This document shows, one piece after another, positions 16,915 through 25,617 of a stretch of 64,000 bases of DNA. Positions within the stretch are counted from its first letter, which is position 1; each line of letters begins with the position of its first letter. The stretch spans positions 94,869-158,868 of the forward strand of contig NZ_JAGGLG010000005.1 of NCBI RefSeq assembly GCF_017874315.1. Direction: 5' to 3'. The notes beneath the pieces are model-generated. The model saw nothing but the letters and a program-made list of their open reading frames with translations. It was not told the DNA's origin and did not search any database. The translations under genes and the position numbers were made by a program. This DNA is from Symbiobacterium terraclitae (GTDB lineage: Bacteria > Bacillota > Sulfobacillia > Symbiobacteriales > Symbiobacteriaceae).

Positions 16915-18288
16915 CTACTCCCCGCGGGCGATCTCCACGCAGATCTGGGCCAGGATGTCCAGCGCCTCGTTCAGCTGCTCGTCGGTGATGACCAGCGGCA
17001 CCAGCATGCGCAGCGTGTTGCCATAGATGCCGCACTTCACGGCGACGACGCCGCGCTGCCAGGCGCGCGTCACCACCTCGCCGGCCGCCCTGGTGGCCGG
17101 CTCACGGGTGGCCCTGTCGGTGACCAGCTCCACGCCGACCATCGCCCCGAGGCCGCGGATCTCACCGACCTGCAGCCCAGACCCGGGTATGGACTCCAGC
17201 TGGACGGCCAGGTCGCGGAACCGGCGCCGCAACAGGTCGCCGATGGCCCGGGCCCGGTCCGCCAGCCCCTCCTCCTCCATCACGTCCAGCACGGCGTTGG
17301 CCGCGGCGCAGGCCACCGGATTGCCCACGTACGTGCCGCCGATGGTGGAGTCGCCGGGGGCGTCCATCACCTCGGCGCGGCCGATGACGCCGGAGAGCGG
17401 CATGCCCGCGGCCAGCGACTTGCCCACGCAGATCAGGTCAGGCACCAGCCCCAGCTGCTCGCAGGCAAAGAAGGTGCCGGAGCGCCCGAAGCCCGACTGG
17501 ATCTCGTCAGCGATCACCAGGAATCCGTGCCGCTTGGCCAGCTGGCTCACCCTGGCCAGGTAGTCGGGGTGAAGCGGCACAAACCCGCCCTCGCCCTGCA
17601 CGGGCTCCAGGATGATCGCGGCGACCTCCTCGGGGGCCACCTGGGTCGTCAGCGCCCGCTCCAGCGCATCGCCGCAATAGCGGACGTACTCGGCCTCGCT
17701 CATCCCCACCGGCCGCCGGTAGGTGTAGGGCGCCGGCACCCGGTAGATCTCGGGGGCGAAGGGGCCGAAGCCCTCCTTGTAGGGCTTCACCTTGGAGGTG
17801 AGGGCCATGGCCAGGTTGGTGCGGCCGTGGAAGGCGCCCTCGAGAGCGATGATCGCCCTGCGGCCGGTGTACTTGCGGGCGATCTTGACGGCGTTCTCCA
17901 CCGCCTCGGCCCCGGCGTTGAAGAAGCAGGCCTTCTTGGGGAAGTCGCCCGGCGCCTTGGCCACCAGCCGCTCGGCCAGCCGCACGTAGCTCTCGTACAT
18001 GATGACGGAGAAGTCCGTGTGGGTAAACCGGGCCGCGCACTCCTGAATGGCCGCGACCACCCGGGGATGCGAGTGGCCCACGTTCATGCATCCCAGGCCG
18101 CCGGCCAGGTCGATGAAGACGTTGCCATCCACGTCCGTCACCAGCGCCCCGTGCCCCTCCTGGATCGCCACCGGCACGTGGATGGAGAGTGCGTCGGCCA
18201 CCACGCGCTCCTTGCGGGCCATCAGTTCCCGGGAGCGGGGTCCTGGGATCGCGGTTACGAGCCTGACATGCCGCGTGGTCTGTTCCAT
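16915..18288 (-). CDS. gabT: class-III aminotransferase, 4-aminobutyrate type
   Basis: A 457-residue PLP enzyme. It shows the class-III blocks FIDLAGGLGCMNVGH, FFNAGAEAVENAVKIAR, ALEGAFHGRT, EPVQGEGG, VIADEIQSGFGR with the PLP aspartate, and VGKSLAAGMP with the Schiff-base lysine (about residue 300). The best fit is 4-aminobutyrate aminotransferase (GABA to succinate semialdehyde); related omega-amino-acid transaminases cannot be excluded. The ATG at 18288 is chosen because AAGGAGG lies seven bases upstream, although the frame is open to 18330. No succinate-semialdehyde dehydrogenase gene is adjacent. Confidence 0.9.
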   Translation of the reverse strand: MEQTTRHVRLVTAIPGPRSRELMARKERVVADALSIHVPVAIQEGHGALVTDVDGNVFIDLAGGLGCMNVGHSHPRVVAAIQECAARFTHTDFSVIMYESYVRLAERLVAKAPGDFPKKACFFNAGAEAVENAVKIARKYTGRRAIIALEGAFHGRTNLAMALTSKVKPYKEGFGPFAPEIYRVPAPYTYRRPVGMSEAEYVRYCGDALERALTTQVAPEEVAAIILEPVQGEGGFVPLHPDYLARVSQLAKRHGFLVIADEIQSGFGRSGTFFACEQLGLVPDLICVGKSLAAGMPLSGVIGRAEVMDAPGDSTIGGTYVGNPVACAAANAVLDVMEEEGLADRARAIGDLLRRRFRDLAVQLESIPGSGLQVGEIRGLGAMVGVELVTDRATREPATRAAGEVVTRAWQRGVVAVKCGIYGNTLRMLVPLVITDEQLNEALDILAQICVEIARGE

Positions 18289-18570
18289 GCGGATCCCTCC
18301 TTGCACGAGTCTGGCATCCACTCTATTCATTCATGTATATTGGCTCCCGCCCCCGCCGGTTCCTGCCGGCGTCATGCAGGATTGCATAGGCCCGGCGGCG
18401 CCGCAGACGCCTCCCGATTTGAGCCCTTGGTGTCTTGCCAGGGCACACCTGCCGTGCCCTAAGATGGACGGAGACGGCGCACTGCCGGGACCGGACCGAC
18501 ACGGCCCGACCGGGGCCGGTGAATGGACGCCGGCCAGGACCGGCGCCACCGCCGGCGGAGGCGCAGGAGC

Positions 18571-19401
18571 ATGCAGGGGGCGACAACCTTGAGCGACGAT
18601 GATTCCCGGCGATCCCTCGAGCGCCTGGTGCGCGCGGTTGCGGCAAATCCGGCCGTCCGGGCGGTGGGCCGGAGCGGCGGCGACCGGCCCCTCCCGGAGC
18701 CCGGCGAGGGGGATATCGACCTGTTCGTCTACTGCACCGAGATCCCCCGGCAGGACGATCGCAGGGTCCGGCTGGAGGGTCTCGGGGATGCGGTCTCCCG
18801 GGTGCACATCGAGGCGCCCGTCGACGGGCCGTGGGGCGTGGCCGACGCCCTGTGCCTGTGCGGCGTCGAGACCTGGGTGATGTACTTCACGGTCGATGCG
18901 CTATGGGCCGAGATCGGGGCCACCCTGCGGGGTGAATCGGTGAGGCGGGTCGACGATTACTACTACCCGGTCGGGCGCCTGGCCATGCTCCGGTCGACGG
19001 AGCCGCTGTATGACCCCGACGGGCTCTTCCGGCGGGTCTCGGACGCGGTCGCAGTCTACCCCGATGAGCTGGCGCGCGCCGTCCTGGACTACCACCTCCC
19101 CCGCGTGGACGACCGGGAGGACTTCGAACGGGCGGTCTGCAGGCAGGACGTGCTCTTCTACCACTTCGTCCTGGACCTGGCCCTCGACCACTTCCTGCAG
19201 GCGCTCTTCGCCCTCAACAGAACCTACTTCCCGAGCCGTAAGCGCTCCATGCACCACATCGCCGGCTTCGCGCAGAAGCCCGCCCGGTGTGAGGAGCGGC
19301 TGCTGGCGGCGGTCGCGCTGGGGGCGAGGCCCGAGACCCTGGCCGAGTCATACCGGATCTGGCAGGAGCTGGCCCGGGACCTGGCGGACCTCGCGCGCTG
19401 A
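18571..19401 (+). CDS. nucleotidyltransferase-fold protein
   Basis: A 276-residue protein. Residues 30-60 carry a polymerase-beta-type nucleotidyltransferase signature: G-R-S-G-G-D followed by the metal-binding D-I-D pair in GDIDLFVYC. A helical C-terminal half with FYHFVLDLALDHFLQALFALN resembles the helical partner domain of DUF4037-like or aminoglycoside-nucleotidyltransferase-like proteins. It probably transfers a nucleotide to a small molecule or protein; the substrate is unknown. The ATG at 18571 has GGAGG nine bases upstream; a TTG at 18589 is possible. Divergent from gabT and convergent with the DUF3825 gene. Confidence 0.7.
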   Translation: MQGATTLSDDDSRRSLERLVRAVAANPAVRAVGRSGGDRPLPEPGEGDIDLFVYCTEIPRQDDRRVRLEGLGDAVSRVHIEAPVDGPWGVADALCLCGVETWVMYFTVDALWAEIGATLRGESVRRVDDYYYPVGRLAMLRSTEPLYDPDGLFRRVSDAVAVYPDELARAVLDYHLPRVDDREDFERAVCRQDVLFYHFVLDLALDHFLQALFALNRTYFPSRKRSMHHIAGFAQKPARCEERLLAAVALGARPETLAESYRIWQELARDLADLAR

Positions 19402-19434
19402 GCAGCACCCGCCGCAGGCCCCGCGCACGCGCGA

Positions 19435-19468
19435 GCCGGCCCCTCCGCGCGCTGCGGGAGGGGCCGGC
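19435..19468. terminator. bidirectional terminator between convergent genes
   Basis: Perfect 12-base arms GCCGGCCCCTCC and complement with a 10-base loop lie between the nucleotidyltransferase and DUF3825 genes. Confidence 0.65.
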
Positions 19469-19479
19469 CATTTCACGGA

Positions 19480-20583
19480 TTAACACTTGTCGGGGCTCAG
19501 CCAGGTCGTATCGGGCTTGGCGATGAGCCGCGCGTTCTGGTAGGCCATGTCCAGCGTGAGGATCGTGTTGCCCCGGTAGACGTTGCCCATCTTCTGCAGC
19601 ACGAGGGCGAAGTCCGGCGACCCGCTGAACTCGCCCGAGAGGTAGATGGGCATGAGGAACTGGATCTGACCCATGTAATACTGGGGAACCACCAGCTTGT
19701 AATTGCGGCGCGCCATGATGCGGGCGAACTCAATTGCGGACTGGAACAGGGCGAAGATCTCGCTCTTCTTACGGTCGCGGTAGATGGCCGGGATGCGGTC
19801 GAAATTATCGTCGATGATGTGAATATCGTCGGTATTGATCTCCAGGTTGGGATCGAAAATGACGTCCGTGATCTTTTCGAAGAAGGTTGCCATCGGCGGC
19901 TTCCGGTTCTTGAACACGTCCAGGACCAGCCGGTCGTTCTCAAGCACCGCCCTGGGGTTGATGACCCGCTGGGGGAACTCCGGGTCGACCTCGCCCAGCA
20001 CGTAGATCTCCCGGAAGTAGCGGTTGATCAGCCCCGTGTTGAAGAGCAGCAGGTTCTCCTCGCGCAGGATGTAGCCCTGCTGCTTCAGCCGCTCGAAGGT
20101 CTTTTCAATGTAGGACTTGAGGATGGGGTGCTGCTGCTTCGACTGGTACTGGCTGTAGCTCCACCGTTCGGGGATGGCCAACTCCGCGATCTCCTCCAGG
20201 AACCGGGCGCCGTCGGCCCAGGTGCGGAAGTAGAGGTCGCCGATGACGAAGCCCTCCCGGCGTGCCGCCTGGAAGAAGAGGCCGAACCAGGGCTGGCGGT
20301 TGGGGTTCTTGTTGAGGACACACTTGGCGGAGATATCCTCGCCGGTCGGCGTGGTCAGCCCCGTGGGGAACAGGATCGCGTCGGCCTCACGGTCATCCTC
20401 CGTCGGCTGCTCGCCGCGCAGGTAGATGAAGGACTGGTTCTGTTCCGCCCGTCCCAGGGCCGCCTCCAGGTCGGCCAGCAAGCGCTCCGGAGGCGCACAC
20501 GGGTCGCCGATCATGTTGGCCAGGAACCGCAGGGCTTTCTCCCTCACGTCCGCAGGCAGAAACGTAAACTCCTCCAGGCGCAA
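19480..20583 (-). CDS. DUF3825 domain protein
   Basis: A 367-residue cytoplasmic protein. The part from about residue 80 to the end, with FLEEIAELAIPERW, LLFNTGL, EIYVLGE, and PQYYMGQIQFLMPIYL near the C-terminus, corresponds to DUF3825. That domain is widespread, of unknown function, and sometimes found with nucleic-acid-binding modules; none is visible here. The start is TTG at 20583 with AAGGA about ten bases upstream. Codon use is less GC-biased than its neighbours (many AAG, AAC and ATC codons), so recent acquisition is possible. No operon partner. Confidence 0.75.
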   Translation of the reverse strand: MRLEEFTFLPADVREKALRFLANMIGDPCAPPERLLADLEAALGRAEQNQSFIYLRGEQPTEDDREADAILFPTGLTTPTGEDISAKCVLNKNPNRQPWFGLFFQAARREGFVIGDLYFRTWADGARFLEEIAELAIPERWSYSQYQSKQQHPILKSYIEKTFERLKQQGYILREENLLLFNTGLINRYFREIYVLGEVDPEFPQRVINPRAVLENDRLVLDVFKNRKPPMATFFEKITDVIFDPNLEINTDDIHIIDDNFDRIPAIYRDRKKSEIFALFQSAIEFARIMARRNYKLVVPQYYMGQIQFLMPIYLSGEFSGSPDFALVLQKMGNVYRGNTILTLDMAYQNARLIAKPDTTWLSPDKC

Positions 20584-20680
20584 GTATCATTCATCCTTTC
20601 CCGTCGTGCGGATACAGGCTTTTGGCTACCTTTTTCTGTTCCGCACCTCAGTGTCGAATCCCTGTCGAATCGCGCTAGAA

Positions 20681-21025
20681 TCACCCTTCCAACAAGCGGT
20701 TTTCCACCAGGTGATGGTGGAACCAGAGCTCGAAGAGCAAGGCCAGCGGAATCGCCACCAGCAGCCCCCCGACGCGGGGGGCTGCGTTCATCGCCCGCAG
20801 CAGCAGCAGCGAGCCCACCAGCAGGACGGCGGCGTCGCCCCCCAGCACGGGCACCCGGCCGAAGCGCGGCAGGGCGACCAGGTCGACCAGCCACAGCACC
20901 AGGGTGTGAACAGCCGCCATGATCAGCGACTGGGGCAGTGCCAGGCGCCCGTGCGCCGGCAGGGTGAAGCTGAAGATCAGGATGTAGGCGGCCAGCTTGA
21001 GGCAGAGGGCGTTCACGTGGCGCAT
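20681..21025 (-). CDS. YndM-like membrane protein (DUF2512)
   Basis: A 114-residue protein with four predicted membrane helices and the start MRHVNALCLKLAAYILIF, typical of the DUF2512 family (Bacillus YndM), whose members are often sporulation-related. The conserved VDLVALPRFG loop is between helices two and three. Function unknown. The ATG follows GGGAGGAG. A single gene between DUF3825 and the HD-domain gene, all on the same strand. Confidence 0.8.
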   Translation of the reverse strand: MRHVNALCLKLAAYILIFSFTLPAHGRLALPQSLIMAAVHTLVLWLVDLVALPRFGRVPVLGGDAAVLLVGSLLLLRAMNAAPRVGGLLVAIPLALLFELWFHHHLVENRLLEG

Positions 21026-21094
21026 GGAGCACTCCTCCCTCGCCAGAGTCCTTCACGACGAAGGATACGCCCCACCCGCCCGCGAATGACGCGG

Positions 21095-21676
21095 TCACTG
21101 CCCGCTCGCCGCAGTTCCCGTGAGGCCCAGCGGTTCGGCCGCCGCCCGCAGCGCGGCGATCACCATGCCGATGAGCTCGTCCAGCTCCACGCCCAGCTCC
21201 TGCGCCCCGCGCACCACGTCGTCGCGGTTCACGCCCGCCGCGAACCGCTTGTCCTTCATCTTCTTGCGCACCGCGGCGACGTCCACGTCGTGGATCGACT
21301 TCGACGGCCGCACCAGCGCGGTGGCCACCACGAGGCCGGAGAGCTCGTCCACGGCGTAGAGCACCCTGTCCCGCAGCGACCGGCGCGGGTAGCGGTCGGC
21401 CACCGCGTCCACGTGGGAGCAGATGGTGTACCGGATGTCCTCGGGCACGCCGAGGTCGGCCAGGATCCGCTCGCCCTGGAGCGGGTGGTCGGGGGTCTGG
21501 GGGTAGCGCTCGTAGTCGAAGTCGTGCAGGAGGCCGATGAGGCCCCAGGTCTCCTCGTCCTCGCCGTAGTGGGCTGCGAAGTGGCGCATGCAGGCCTCCA
21601 CGGCCAGCAGGTGGCCCCGCAGCCGGGGGCTCTGCACGTGTTCAGTGACGAGCTTCCAGGCTTCCTCTCGGGTCAA
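21095..21676 (-). CDS. HD-domain phosphohydrolase
   Basis: A 193-residue HD-superfamily protein with the metal motif H...HD...D: histidine in RGHLLAVE (about residue 22), HDFD (about 51-54), and D in YAVDELSG (about 109). HPLQGERIL and ICSHVDAV provide further ligands. It resembles predicted HDIG hydrolases of the YfbR/YqeK group, which cleave phosphate from nucleotides. The TTG start has GGGGAGG eight bases upstream. Function beyond phosphohydrolase cannot be assigned. Confidence 0.85.
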   Translation of the reverse strand: MTREEAWKLVTEHVQSPRLRGHLLAVEACMRHFAAHYGEDEETWGLIGLLHDFDYERYPQTPDHPLQGERILADLGVPEDIRYTICSHVDAVADRYPRRSLRDRVLYAVDELSGLVVATALVRPSKSIHDVDVAAVRKKMKDKRFAAGVNRDDVVRGAQELGVELDELIGMVIAALRAAAEPLGLTGTAASGQ

Positions 21677-21774
21677 CTCGGTAACGCCTCCCCTAAAGAT
21701 TTACGACCTCAGGTTAACCAAATTGGCGGCGAGTCCTCCCCGTACATGGTAGACTTGTGACGGAGGTGAGCGCA

Positions 21775-22338
21775 ATGCGGATTTACACGCGCACCGGGGA
21801 CGGGGGCCAGACGAGCCTGCGCTGGGGAGAGCGGGTGCCAAAGAACGCCCTGCGGGTGGAGGCCTACGGCACGGTCGACGAGGCCAACGCCCACATCGGG
21901 CTGGCGGTGGCCTTCCTGGAACCGGCCGGGGCCGGCCCGCTGCGGGCCCTGCTCCTGCGCGTCCAGCGGGAGCTGTTCGACGTGGGGGCAGACCTGGCCA
22001 CGCCGCCCGACCGGGAGCGGGGCGAACAGCCGAGGGTGACGGACCAGATGGTGGCGCGGCTGGAGGCCGACATCGACGAGCTGGAGCGGGGGCTCGACGC
22101 CCTGCGGAACTTCATCCTGCCCGGCGGGAGCCGGGCGGCCGCGGCGCTGCACGTGGCCCGCACGGTGGTGCGCAGGGCCGAGCGCCAGCTGGTGTCGCTG
22201 GCGGAACGGGAGCCGGTGGACCCTGCGCTGCTCAAGTACCTGAACCGGCTCTCCGACCTGCTCTTCGTGGCCGCCCGCGCCGCCAACAGGGCCTCGGGCC
22301 AGCCGGACGTGATCGTGGAGTGGGGCAAGCGCAGCTGA
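21775..22338 (+). CDS. cob(I)alamin adenosyltransferase, PduO/PcrA type
   Basis: A 187-residue enzyme that makes adenosylcobalamin from cob(I)alamin and ATP. The N-terminal ATP loop YTRTGDGGQTSL, the VEAYGTVDEANAHIG block and the C-terminal LNRLSDLLFVAARAAN-x-PDVIVEW are all family hallmarks. The ATG at 21775 is preceded by GGAGGTG. No cobalamin riboswitch is seen in the roughly 95-base upstream gap. Followed by a HAD hydrolase gene after 49 bases. Confidence 0.93.
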   Translation: MRIYTRTGDGGQTSLRWGERVPKNALRVEAYGTVDEANAHIGLAVAFLEPAGAGPLRALLLRVQRELFDVGADLATPPDRERGEQPRVTDQMVARLEADIDELERGLDALRNFILPGGSRAAAALHVARTVVRRAERQLVSLAEREPVDPALLKYLNRLSDLLFVAARAANRASGQPDVIVEWGKRS

Positions 22339-22387
22339 CCGGCCGGCAATATGGCGCGGTGTCAACGGCTTGACATGAGGTGATTCC

Positions 22388-23221
22388 GTGGCGCTCATCT
22401 CGTTTGATCTGGACGGCGTACTGCAGAAGAACCCCTTCCGCCTGGGGCGCCCCGACGGCGTCTTCGCCCACATCGCCCGGGAGCTGGCCCCGTACGTCTC
22501 CGAGGCCGATCCCGAGCGGGCGGTGCTGGGGCGCATCGTCGCCGAACACCGGCGCCGGCTGGCGGAGGGCGACATGGTGGGCGCGCACGACTGGGACGGC
22601 ATCGCCCTCGCCGTCGCCCGGGAGGTAGGCTACCCCGGGCGGATCGACGTGCCCGGGCTGGTGGAGCACTACTGCCAGGTGGACGGGCTGATCTCCTCCT
22701 ACCCCGGCGCCGCCGAGTGCCTCGACGCGCTGCTGGCCAGGGGACACGTGCTGGTCTCGGTTACCAACGGCTTCCGCCGCTACCAGGAGCCCGTGCAACG
22801 GGCGCTCGGCCTCCTGCACCGGTTCACGGCGCTGGTCACCCCCGACGCGGCGGGGGCGGGCAAGCCCCAACCCGGCATCTACCGCGCCGCGGAAGGCTAT
22901 GGCCCGGGCCCGTACGTTCACGTGGGCGACGTGCTGCCGCACGACGTGGCCGGCGCCAAGGCCGCCGGCTGGCAGGCGGTCTATGTGGTTCAGCCGGGGG
23001 CGCCGGGGTATACCGAGATGCCCGAGGCGCTCCTCAGGCTGCCGCCCTGGGAACGGCCGGCGGCTGGGCGGGACTGGCTGGAGGAGCGGCTGGCGATCGA
23101 CAGGCGCTGGCACACCCACCCGCACTGCGAGCTGGACGACTGCATGCCCGACGCCATCGTCCACAGCCTGCTGGAGGTTCCCGCCGCCGTGGACCACATG
23201 GTGGCCGGAGGTGCGAAGTAG
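22388..23221 (+). CDS. HAD-superfamily hydrolase
   Basis: A 277-residue HAD enzyme with the nucleophile motif FDLDGV (D7 and acid D9), SVTNGF as motif II, K in GAGKPQPGIY as motif III, and HVGDVLPHDVAGAKAAG as motif IV. The alpha-helical cap lies between residues 20 and 105. It is a phosphatase of unknown substrate, similar to phosphoglycolate-phosphatase-like proteins. Two dozen residues at the C-terminus are rich in His, Cys and Asp. The GTG start has GAGGTG six bases upstream. Probably cotranscribed with the cobalamin adenosyltransferase. Confidence 0.88.
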   Translation: MALISFDLDGVLQKNPFRLGRPDGVFAHIARELAPYVSEADPERAVLGRIVAEHRRRLAEGDMVGAHDWDGIALAVAREVGYPGRIDVPGLVEHYCQVDGLISSYPGAAECLDALLARGHVLVSVTNGFRRYQEPVQRALGLLHRFTALVTPDAAGAGKPQPGIYRAAEGYGPGPYVHVGDVLPHDVAGAKAAGWQAVYVVQPGAPGYTEMPEALLRLPPWERPAAGRDWLEERLAIDRRWHTHPHCELDDCMPDAIVHSLLEVPAAVDHMVAGGAK

Positions 23222-23223
23222 AA

Positions 23224-23250
23224 GGGGCCGGCCCGACCGGGGCCGGCCCC
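23224..23250. terminator. bidirectional terminator
   Basis: GGGGCCGGCC pairs with GGCCGGCCCC between the convergent HAD and lipase genes. Confidence 0.6.
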
Positions 23251-23255
23251 CTGGC

Positions 23256-24830
23256 TTACGGGCCGGCGTCGAACACCGCGAAGCTGGTCACCAGGTTGCG
23301 CTCGAAGGCGGAGCCGTCGCGCAGCGTGCCGGTCACCGTCACCGAGAGGGCGTGGACGCCGGCCTCCTCAGGCGCCTCGACCAGCGCCACGTGGCGGCCC
23401 CCCTCGGAGCGGAACTCCGCGTGCCCCAGGGCCGCTGCGCCGTCCCGGACCAGCCTGGCCTCGGCGCGGCTCTCCGCCACCGCCGGGCCCAACAGCCTGA
23501 GGGTCACCGGCCGGGACTCGCCCGGCAGCGAGACGCCCGCGCCCCGGTCGAGTACCGCCTGCACGCCGCCCTCCAGCGCGGCGACCATCAGGTAGGCGCT
23601 TTCCTTTGCACCCGTGACCTCCAGCCGCCACTCGCCGGCCTGGGGCCGCTGCACCTCTGCGCTGCCGATCCAGGCGCCGGCCAGCACCTCGCCCTCATCG
23701 ATCCGGCCCGTCAGCTTCACCGGGTGCACCGTGCCGTCGGGGGCCACCAGGCTGGCCGAGAGGTCAGCGGAGGAGCCCAGGACGTGGAAGGTGACCGCCG
23801 TCACGCCCCGCTCCACCGGGAAGCTGGCCGCGGCGGAGCCGCCGCTCACCGGGCCGCCCCGGAGGATCAGGTTGCCCGGCGCTGCCTCGCCGCCGTACGG
23901 CTGCGGTGCGGCCACAGCCCTCTCCCCCGGGGAGCCGGCGGCCGTCAGCCGCGGGGCGATGGTGCTCCAGACCCGGCTGCCCATGCGGATCTCGTCGTGG
24001 TCCCAGTAGCCCGTCCGCAGGTGGGTGCCGCCCGGCTTCTCCGCCGACCAGACGGGAACCAGGCCGTCATCCTCCCCGGAGATGTACATGCAGCCCAGCC
24101 AGAGGGCCGTGAACACGGGGCCGCACTTGTAGCCCGACACCGTCGAGTAGCGCACGGCGGGGTCGAGCCCGTCGGTGACGGAACGGAAGTAGTCCATGTA
24201 GCCGGTCTGCATCACGTAGGCGGCGTCGGTCCGCTGTCCGAGCAACTCGGCGAGCCAGCCGGCCCAGTCCGAGTAGGCCAGGTCGGCGACCGGCGTGCCG
24301 CGGTGCGGCGTGCCCAGCGTGATCACCTCGCGGATCTTCGGGGCGGCGCCGTAGTGGACCGAGGCGGCGTTGGCGTCAACACCGCCCTTCGAGTGGGCGA
24401 CGATGGTGACCCGGTTCACGCCGAAGTAGCTGGTAATGCTGTTCAGCAGGCTGCTCAGCAGCTGGCCGTTCGCCCACATGGTGCCCTCGGGGTGCAGGGA
24501 GACGAACGCCGTCCGGTAGCCGTTGTTGTAGGCGTAGGCGTACATGTCGTTGGTCCCGTGGTAGGTAGTCTCATCCCACCAGACGGAGGCGGAGCCGCCC
24601 TTGCCGTGCACGAAGACCAGGACGGGCTTGGCGGGGTCGACGTTGGGCGGCGTGGCGCCGACGTACCAGTCGCCGGCACCGAGGGTCATGCCGACCCGGG
24701 TGGGCGCCGGGGGAGCGGCCGCGGCGGCGGCTGCGGCGCCCTCCGGCGGGCGGGCGGCCTGAACAGGGGACACGGAGGCCGAGGCGAGCATCAGGGAGCA
24801 GACGAGGAACAGCGGTACGATCCTGCGCAT
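23256..24830 (-). CDS. secreted alpha/beta-hydrolase (lipase) with C-terminal beta domains
   Basis: A 524-residue exported protein. A Sec signal peptide covers residues 1-25 (cut near VQA-AR), followed by an alanine-rich linker. The catalytic domain shows the oxyanion block FVHGKGG, the nucleophile S147 in AHSKGG (Ala replaces the first Gly of GxSxG, as in Bacillus LipA), a candidate acid in the GEDDGLVP block and a histidine near GTHLRTGYWDHDE. From about residue 340 the protein is beta-rich and resembles repeated Ig-like modules that could bind substrate or the wall. It likely degrades triglycerides or esters outside the cell, feeding the fatty-acid genes. Single gene. Confidence 0.87.
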   Translation of the reverse strand: MRRIVPLFLVCSLMLASASVSPVQAARPPEGAAAAAAAAPPAPTRVGMTLGAGDWYVGATPPNVDPAKPVLVFVHGKGGSASVWWDETTYHGTNDMYAYAYNNGYRTAFVSLHPEGTMWANGQLLSSLLNSITSYFGVNRVTIVAHSKGGVDANAASVHYGAAPKIREVITLGTPHRGTPVADLAYSDWAGWLAELLGQRTDAAYVMQTGYMDYFRSVTDGLDPAVRYSTVSGYKCGPVFTALWLGCMYISGEDDGLVPVWSAEKPGGTHLRTGYWDHDEIRMGSRVWSTIAPRLTAAGSPGERAVAAPQPYGGEAAPGNLILRGGPVSGGSAAASFPVERGVTAVTFHVLGSSADLSASLVAPDGTVHPVKLTGRIDEGEVLAGAWIGSAEVQRPQAGEWRLEVTGAKESAYLMVAALEGGVQAVLDRGAGVSLPGESRPVTLRLLGPAVAESRAEARLVRDGAAALGHAEFRSEGGRHVALVEAPEEAGVHALSVTVTGTLRDGSAFERNLVTSFAVFDAGP

Positions 24831-24921
24831 GGGGTATCCCTCCTTTGCCCCAGACCGTACCGCACAGATGACATCAACGTCTACAATGTTCAGTCTTTTT
24901 CGCCGTCAGCGCAGGGCCCGC

Positions 24922-25605
24922 TCAGCCCGCAGCCGTTGCCAGCACCCGCCCGTCCTCCATCCGGTAGATGCGGTCGCAGACCTGGCCGACCACCGGGTCG
25001 TGGGTGACCACGACGAAGGTCTGCCCCCGCTCCTGGGCCAGCCGGCGCATCAGGCGGAGCAGGGCCCGCGCGTTCTGCGAGTCCAGGGCCCCCGTGGGCT
25101 CGTCGGCCAGCACCAGCGCCGGGTTGTTCACCAGCGCCCGGGCGATGGCCACGCGCTGCTGCTGGCCCCCGGAGAGCTGGCCCGGCAGGTGGTGCAGCCG
25201 GTCGCCCAGCCCCACGGCCTCCAGCATCGTCCGGGCCCGCTCGTACGGGTTCGCCGGGCGCGGCCGCAGGTACCGGAGCGGCAGGGCCACGTTCTCCAGC
25301 GCGGTCAGCGTCGGCACCAGGTTGTGCGCCTGGAAGATGAAGCCCAGCCGCCGGAGCCGCACGGCCGGCAGGGCGGCGTCCGCCAGGCGGGTCACCTCCA
25401 CCCCGTCGATCCACACCCGGCCCGCGTCGGGCCTGTCCAGGCAGCCCAGGATGTGCAGCAGGGTCGACTTCCCGCTGCCCGACCGCCCCATGATCCCCAC
25501 GATCTCCCCCCGGCCCACGGTGAGGCTGGCGCCGTCCAGCGCCCGCACGCCCATGGGGTAGATCTTCACCAGGCCCTCTGCCACAAGCAGCGGCTGTGTG
25601 CTCAT
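24922..25605 (-). CDS. ABC transporter ATPase, MacB/LolD type
   Basis: A 227-residue ATPase with Walker [10 protein letters not shown] (40-48), Q-loop [10 protein letters not shown], signature LSGGQQQR, Walker [13 protein letters not shown] and the H-loop in VVVTHDP. The FIFQ and DEPTGALD blocks are typical of the MacB/LolD/FtsE group, whose partner is a four-helix permease. That permease gene is directly upstream with a 12-base gap. The second ATG (25605) is preferred over 25611 because AGGAGGGG then falls at good spacing. Likely exports peptides or lipids, or acts as a mechanotransmitter. Confidence 0.92.
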   Translation of the reverse strand: MSTQPLLVAEGLVKIYPMGVRALDGASLTVGRGEIVGIMGRSGSGKSTLLHILGCLDRPDAGRVWIDGVEVTRLADAALPAVRLRRLGFIFQAHNLVPTLTALENVALPLRYLRPRPANPYERARTMLEAVGLGDRLHHLPGQLSGGQQQRVAIARALVNNPALVLADEPTGALDSQNARALLRLMRRLAQERGQTFVVVTHDPVVGQVCDRIYRMEDGRVLATAAG

Positions 25606-25617
25606 TCCCATCCCCTC

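Noticed and set aside
18317..18332. A FadR half-site (ATGAATGAATA on the minus strand) before gabT
   Set aside because: Only one half matches; the second half has no CATTCA, so it is not counted as an operator.
21680..21774. Cobalamin riboswitch before the adenosyltransferase
   Set aside because: The gap is too short and lacks the conserved B12-box sequence.
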